In this document: piece by piece, positions 60,820 to 64,000 of the stretch
Numbering within the stretch: the stretch's first letter is position 1
Layout of the letters: each line of letters opens with the position of its first letter
Source of the DNA: Trichosporon coremiiforme
Lineage: Eukaryota > Basidiomycota > Tremellomycetes > Trichosporonales > Trichosporonaceae
Direction of reading: 5' to 3'
Assembly (NCBI GenBank): GCA_039545355.1
Contig: BCJJ01000004.1
Location: 1,320,801-1,384,800 of the forward strand
DNA: 64,000 nt
Translations under genes and position numbers: made by a program
The notes under the pieces: model-generated
Seen by the model: the letters and a program-made list of their open reading frames with translations, nothing else
Database searches by the model: none
What the model was told of the DNA's origin: nothing

Positions 60820-63027
60820 CTACAAAGCGCTGAGGAAGCTCGCGTCGCCGCTGAGATCGACCTCCTCTGTGTCGGGCTCGCCATCGCGCCTGCGTTTGCG
60901 GGGGACGGGCGTGGCCGCACCGCCGGGGACTTCGCTCATCATGCGCTTGGCCTGCTTGCGGGCGCGGACGGAGCTGCCGGGGCTTGGGCCGTGGGCAGGG
61001 CCAACTTCGAGTCCGAGGGGGATCAGGGGATGAGCCTGGGTGTGCTGGATTGGCGCCGCGGGAGAGGTTGAAGCGGTTGGCGTTGCGAACGGGTTCATCA
61101 GGCTGCCACTGGCGAGCGCGACGATGCTCTCAAGACCACGGGCTGACATAAAGTCGGCTGATGAGAGGTCGAAGGACCCGTCCGCGTCCGCCGCTGCCGC
61201 CGCCACCGCACTGACTCCGGCCTCGTCGAGGACGACACTGTCGTCGCGGGCAAGCACGTCCTGCACCTCTTGCGGCGAGATTCGCGTGACCTGCGCCGCG
61301 TCGCGCGACGTCTTGACGCGAGGCTTCAGGTGGAAGAACGCGTTCGCGTTCATGACGTCAGGCAGATTGGGGAGCAGGCGGTCCTCCTCGGCAACGGGCG
61401 GGTTGTCGTATAGGCCCTGGGCCCACTCGGGGAACTGCTCCTGCACCTTCTCGTCGACGTGGAAGCGGAAGAGCACAATGCCGCCAGCACCGGCGACGGG
61501 CATACCGTTCTGGTCCTTCGGGCGGAGCAGAGGCAGCTGCGACCGGTCCCACAGCTCGGGCGGCAGGTGGAAGGTTGGGGCAGGTTGCTTGGGCCTTCCC
61601 TTTCGGCGCATGCGCGATGTCTGGTCAAAGGCGTACGTGTCCAGGATGTTCAGCAATGAGCGTGCTTGCTCAGAGAGCCAGAACTGGTCGACGACCTCGT
61701 GCGCCTCCGCTGCACGCGTTCCGCACTGCAGCTTGCGGTACGCGTGCCACTCGTCCTCGGTGTACTCCCGCTTCGGGTCAGGACGCTCGTTCGTCTGAGA
61801 CGCAAAATCGATGGTTAGGAGCGTGCGGTACAGCGCTCGAAGCTTGCAGAGGTTGAGCGGCGAAGTGTCGAATGCAGCCGAGCGACGGGCGAGTAAACTC
61901 TGCTGGCGGCGGTACTGGTTCTGCTTGCGTCGCGTGATTTCGTCCTTGTGCACTTCACCGCGCTCGCGGGTCAGCTGCTCGTCGTATCGCTTGCCGAGAC
62001 GCGTCCAGTAGGTGTGGATGGCCTTGACGATCTGATCGTCGTCGACCTCCGGCTCGGCCGCCGCGTACGTCTCGGCCCATGCCTTCTTCACGTCGGCAGT
62101 AACAGCGTCGATGAAAGGACGGACTGAAGCGCTCGAGACGTCTGCACGGAAATCGGGACGGAACTCGTCAACGCCATTCAAGCTGCTGTCGGCGGTAGGC
62201 GGGATACCATTGGGGTCGGGAAGGTCCTTGGTGCCTTTGCACTCGAACGACGAAACGGGGTACTCGACGCCGACGCGACGGTTCGCCATCTTGTGCACGA
62301 GGTGCTCGAGCTTCATACTCCTGCGCTTCCGTCCCAAACGCTTCTCCTCGTCCATGAATGGCGTGGCGCTGCCCGAGTCACGCAGCCGGCTGTCATCCGT
62401 CGCGTCATCTAGTGTCGCCGGCTTCATCGCCATGCGCGACCGACGAGAGGGACCGGAGCTGGACGACGCCATGGCAGACGAAGTGCTCACCAGAGCATCA
62501 TATCGTGCCTTGAGCGCGTCATACTCTGACCGAGGAACATAGGAGATGGCGAGCGCAGGGTCGATCGTGGGCGGACCACGCCCTTGAATCGAGTCGATCA
62601 GGTTCTTGACGAGTTCGGTTTGGCGACGGTTGCTGTCCGCGAGCACCTTGAAGCTCCCCATCAGGCCCTGCAGAATCGCGGGGGCATTCATGTTGTCGAT
62701 GATCGTCTGATTCGCCGAGCTGAGCTGTTGCAAAGCGGCGACAGCCTTGTCCATGCTCTGCACTTGGACCTGGGAGGCAGGTACCAACGTCGGGGGCTGA
62801 ACATCGCTCTCGTTCAGCTGAGCCGACGCCGCGATTGCTGCAGTGTCTTCTTCGCCATGTGAGCCTGAGATGGCTGCACGGAGAGCTTCGAGAGCTGCCT
62901 CCTCCTCATTGTGGTCGTTGTGGTCGTCCACTAGGGGGAAAGGAACGTCGTCATTCGAGATTGGTAGAAAGGAAGAGTCGAGGGCAGTCTGTGGTGCCGT
63001 GGTATTGGTGGGAGTCGCGGGAGACAT
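60820..63027 (-). CDS. Unrecognised intronless protein, 735 residues, probably nuclear
   Basis: A single open frame. The N-terminal third is acidic then helical (MDKAVAALQQLSSANQTIID; GLMGSFKVLADSNRRQTELV). A basic stretch follows (EEKRLGRKRRSMKLEHLVHK), then a well-ordered central region (DQIVKAIHTYWTRLGKRYDE; KREYTEDEWHAYRKLQCGTR; AHEVVDQFWLSEQARSLLNI) that looks like a conserved helical domain. The C-terminus has an AVAAAAADADG run and a basic patch (RKQAKRMMSEV, PRKRRRDGE) that could be a nuclear localisation signal. No family recognised; it looks like a conserved basidiomycete protein rather than a chance frame. The next gene upstream on the same strand is DPL1. Confidence 0.75.
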   Translation of the reverse strand: MSPATPTNTTAPQTALDSSFLPISNDDVPFPLVDDHNDHNEEEAALEALRAAISGSHGEEDTAAIAASAQLNESDVQPPTLVPASQVQVQSMDKAVAALQQLSSANQTIIDNMNAPAILQGLMGSFKVLADSNRRQTELVKNLIDSIQGRGPPTIDPALAISYVPRSEYDALKARYDALVSTSSAMASSSSGPSRRSRMAMKPATLDDATDDSRLRDSGSATPFMDEEKRLGRKRRSMKLEHLVHKMANRRVGVEYPVSSFECKGTKDLPDPNGIPPTADSSLNGVDEFRPDFRADVSSASVRPFIDAVTADVKKAWAETYAAAEPEVDDDQIVKAIHTYWTRLGKRYDEQLTRERGEVHKDEITRRKQNQYRRQQSLLARRSAAFDTSPLNLCKLRALYRTLLTIDFASQTNERPDPKREYTEDEWHAYRKLQCGTRAAEAHEVVDQFWLSEQARSLLNILDTYAFDQTSRMRRKGRPKQPAPTFHLPPELWDRSQLPLLRPKDQNGMPVAGAGGIVLFRFHVDEKVQEQFPEWAQGLYDNPPVAEEDRLLPNLPDVMNANAFFHLKPRVKTSRDAAQVTRISPQEVQDVLARDDSVVLDEAGVSAVAAAAADADGSFDLSSADFMSARGLESIVALASGSLMNPFATPTASTSPAAPIQHTQAHPLIPLGLEVGPAHGPSPGSSVRARKQAKRMMSEVPGGAATPVPRKRRRDGEPDTEEVDLSGDASFLSAL

Positions 63028-63514
63028 GATTCCCGTCGTTCACCTGTCGGCCGTTGTTGACAAGTTGGATGCTGTCAATGGGATCGAAGAAAGGCGTGCG
63101 AACAACCGTTGCAAGTTAGTTGTGCAGCGAGTAAAGCCCTGCCAGATCATCGCGGGAGCAAATCCCATGTGGGCGGACGTCGAGGAATGTATCCCACGGT
63201 CGCCTCCCAGCAGACCATCGACACGTATTATCGCCATCGAAGACGAGCCTTCGCAGTTTCACTGTTTCCCACGGCCTCACGCCGCCAAAGGAGGTATGAC
63301 AGCAGTATCGGAGAGTGGGCCTCGCAGATTCAAAGTTTCCCACGCGTGCTTACCGATGCACCTGCAACACTGAACATACCACGCCAGTGATCGAGTGGCT
63401 CCATCTGGTCTAATTTATTTATGCATAGCAGGCTGGATTCTACACTTAGCGCCATAACTGATAACTATGAGATGCTACAGGGAAAGGTATGGATGTCTGC
63501 ACTGCTGCACCTAA
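63028..63514. promoter_or_regulatory. Spacer between DPL1 and the 735-residue gene
   Basis: 487 bp; must contain the promoter of the downstream gene and the DPL1 3' UTR (TAATTTATTTATGCATAG at 63411-63428 is AT-rich). No further gene. Confidence 0.4.
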
Positions 63515-64000
63515 TTACTCGTACAGGACGTCAAGGAATGTCTTAGCGAATTCGTCCACAATAGCCGGTCCCACGCTCGTCTGGCCAATGCCGTACAGGG
63601 CGACGAGGTCGCCACTGTCGTTCCCGGGGTTCTCCTTCTCCTCCTTCAGGCACTCAGCCAGGTCGTCCAGCAGCTTGTCGACGCTCATGGCAGACAGACG
63701 CGTGAAGGCCATGTGCAGACCGGCAGGCCGCGAAAGAGCGTTGAGGTGCCAGCCGCGCTTGCCCATGCGGTCTCCGACGCCATAGATGTTGACAGTGTCC
63801 GACTTGATCGCGACGACTGACAGCTGAGGGTCGCCCATGACCTCAAAGTCGAGCGGGAAGCGTCTCCTGATCTCGTCCTTGAAGTGGCGGGCAGCTCCGA
63901 TGATCTGCTTAGCCGACTCCAGGTATCCATCTCGTCCAACGTGGTTCAGCACGGCCCAAGCTCCGGCGATAACAGAGCCCGGACGGGATCCAGCCATGGA
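63515..64000 (-). CDS. DPL1: Sphingosine/dihydrosphingosine-1-phosphate lyase, C-terminal part
   Basis: PLP-dependent ER lyase that splits sphingoid base phosphates into a fatty aldehyde and phosphoethanolamine, the exit step of sphingolipid breakdown. Only the last 161 residues are in the window; the frame is open at the right edge. The fragment begins SMAGSRPGSVIAGAWAVLNH, the family's stretch following the PLP-lysine region. It continues with GYLESAKQIIGAARHFKDEI and the small-domain segment DRMGKRGWHLNALSRPAGLH, then FTRLSAMSVDKLLDDLAECL. The PLP lysine and the N-terminal membrane anchor lie beyond 64000. Confidence 0.88.
   Translation of the reverse strand, partial: SMAGSRPGSVIAGAWAVLNHVGRDGYLESAKQIIGAARHFKDEIRRRFPLDFEVMGDPQLSVVAIKSDTVNIYGVGDRMGKRGWHLNALSRPAGLHMAFTRLSAMSVDKLLDDLAECLKEEKENPGNDSGDLVALYGIGQTSVGPAIVDEFAKTFLDVLYE

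Overview
The window is nuclear DNA of a GC-rich fungus. Genes are split by many short introns (about 32-60 nt, GTGAGT/GTAAGT-type donors, CTAAC or CTGAC branch sites close to CAG/TAG acceptors), and the recognisable proteins are fungal. The very short introns, the high GC and the protein families fit a basidiomycete yeast, most likely Tremellomycetes and perhaps Trichosporonales. That placement is an inference from gene style and was not tested by a search.

Layout. Positions 1.6-11.8 kb carry housekeeping genes: WBP1 (oligosaccharyltransferase), TSR2 (ribosome biogenesis), PIS1 (phosphatidylinositol synthase), COG6 (Golgi tethering) and a divergent kinase-fold protein. Positions 12.4-18.6 kb hold two unrecognised lineage-specific genes. 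The second is cut inside a coding exon by a complete Tc1/mariner transposon with 27-bp perfect terminal inverted repeats, a TA target duplication and an intact DD34E transposase. Positions 19.9-33.4 kb hold a giant intronless arrestin-domain protein and, divergently, URB1 (60S ribosome assembly). Positions 33.5-48 kb carry an unknown gene, a cytochrome P450, a one-Cys peroxiredoxin, an F-box-like protein, a frameshifted gene, an unknown gene, a membrane-anchored SGNH-like protein that lacks the catalytic residues, and a NodB deacetylase. Positions 47.9-64 kb carry ATP4, LEO1 (Paf1 complex), an SDR-like protein with C-terminal peptide repeats, VPS71/ZNHIT1 (SWR1 complex), two small unknown genes, RPL28 (uL15), a large unknown protein and the 3' part of DPL1.

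The genes do not form one pathway. Secretory and lipid functions (WBP1, PIS1, COG6, DPL1), ribosome synthesis (TSR2, URB1, RPL28) and chromatin transcription (LEO1, VPS71) are interspersed with fast-evolving orphan genes. The damage is confined to the orphans: a transposon insertion, a microsatellite frameshift, and a possible stop/intron at the end of the arrestin gene. Exon structures were worked out by hand from splice signals and reading-phase continuity. No RNA genes, CRISPR arrays or tRNAs were found.
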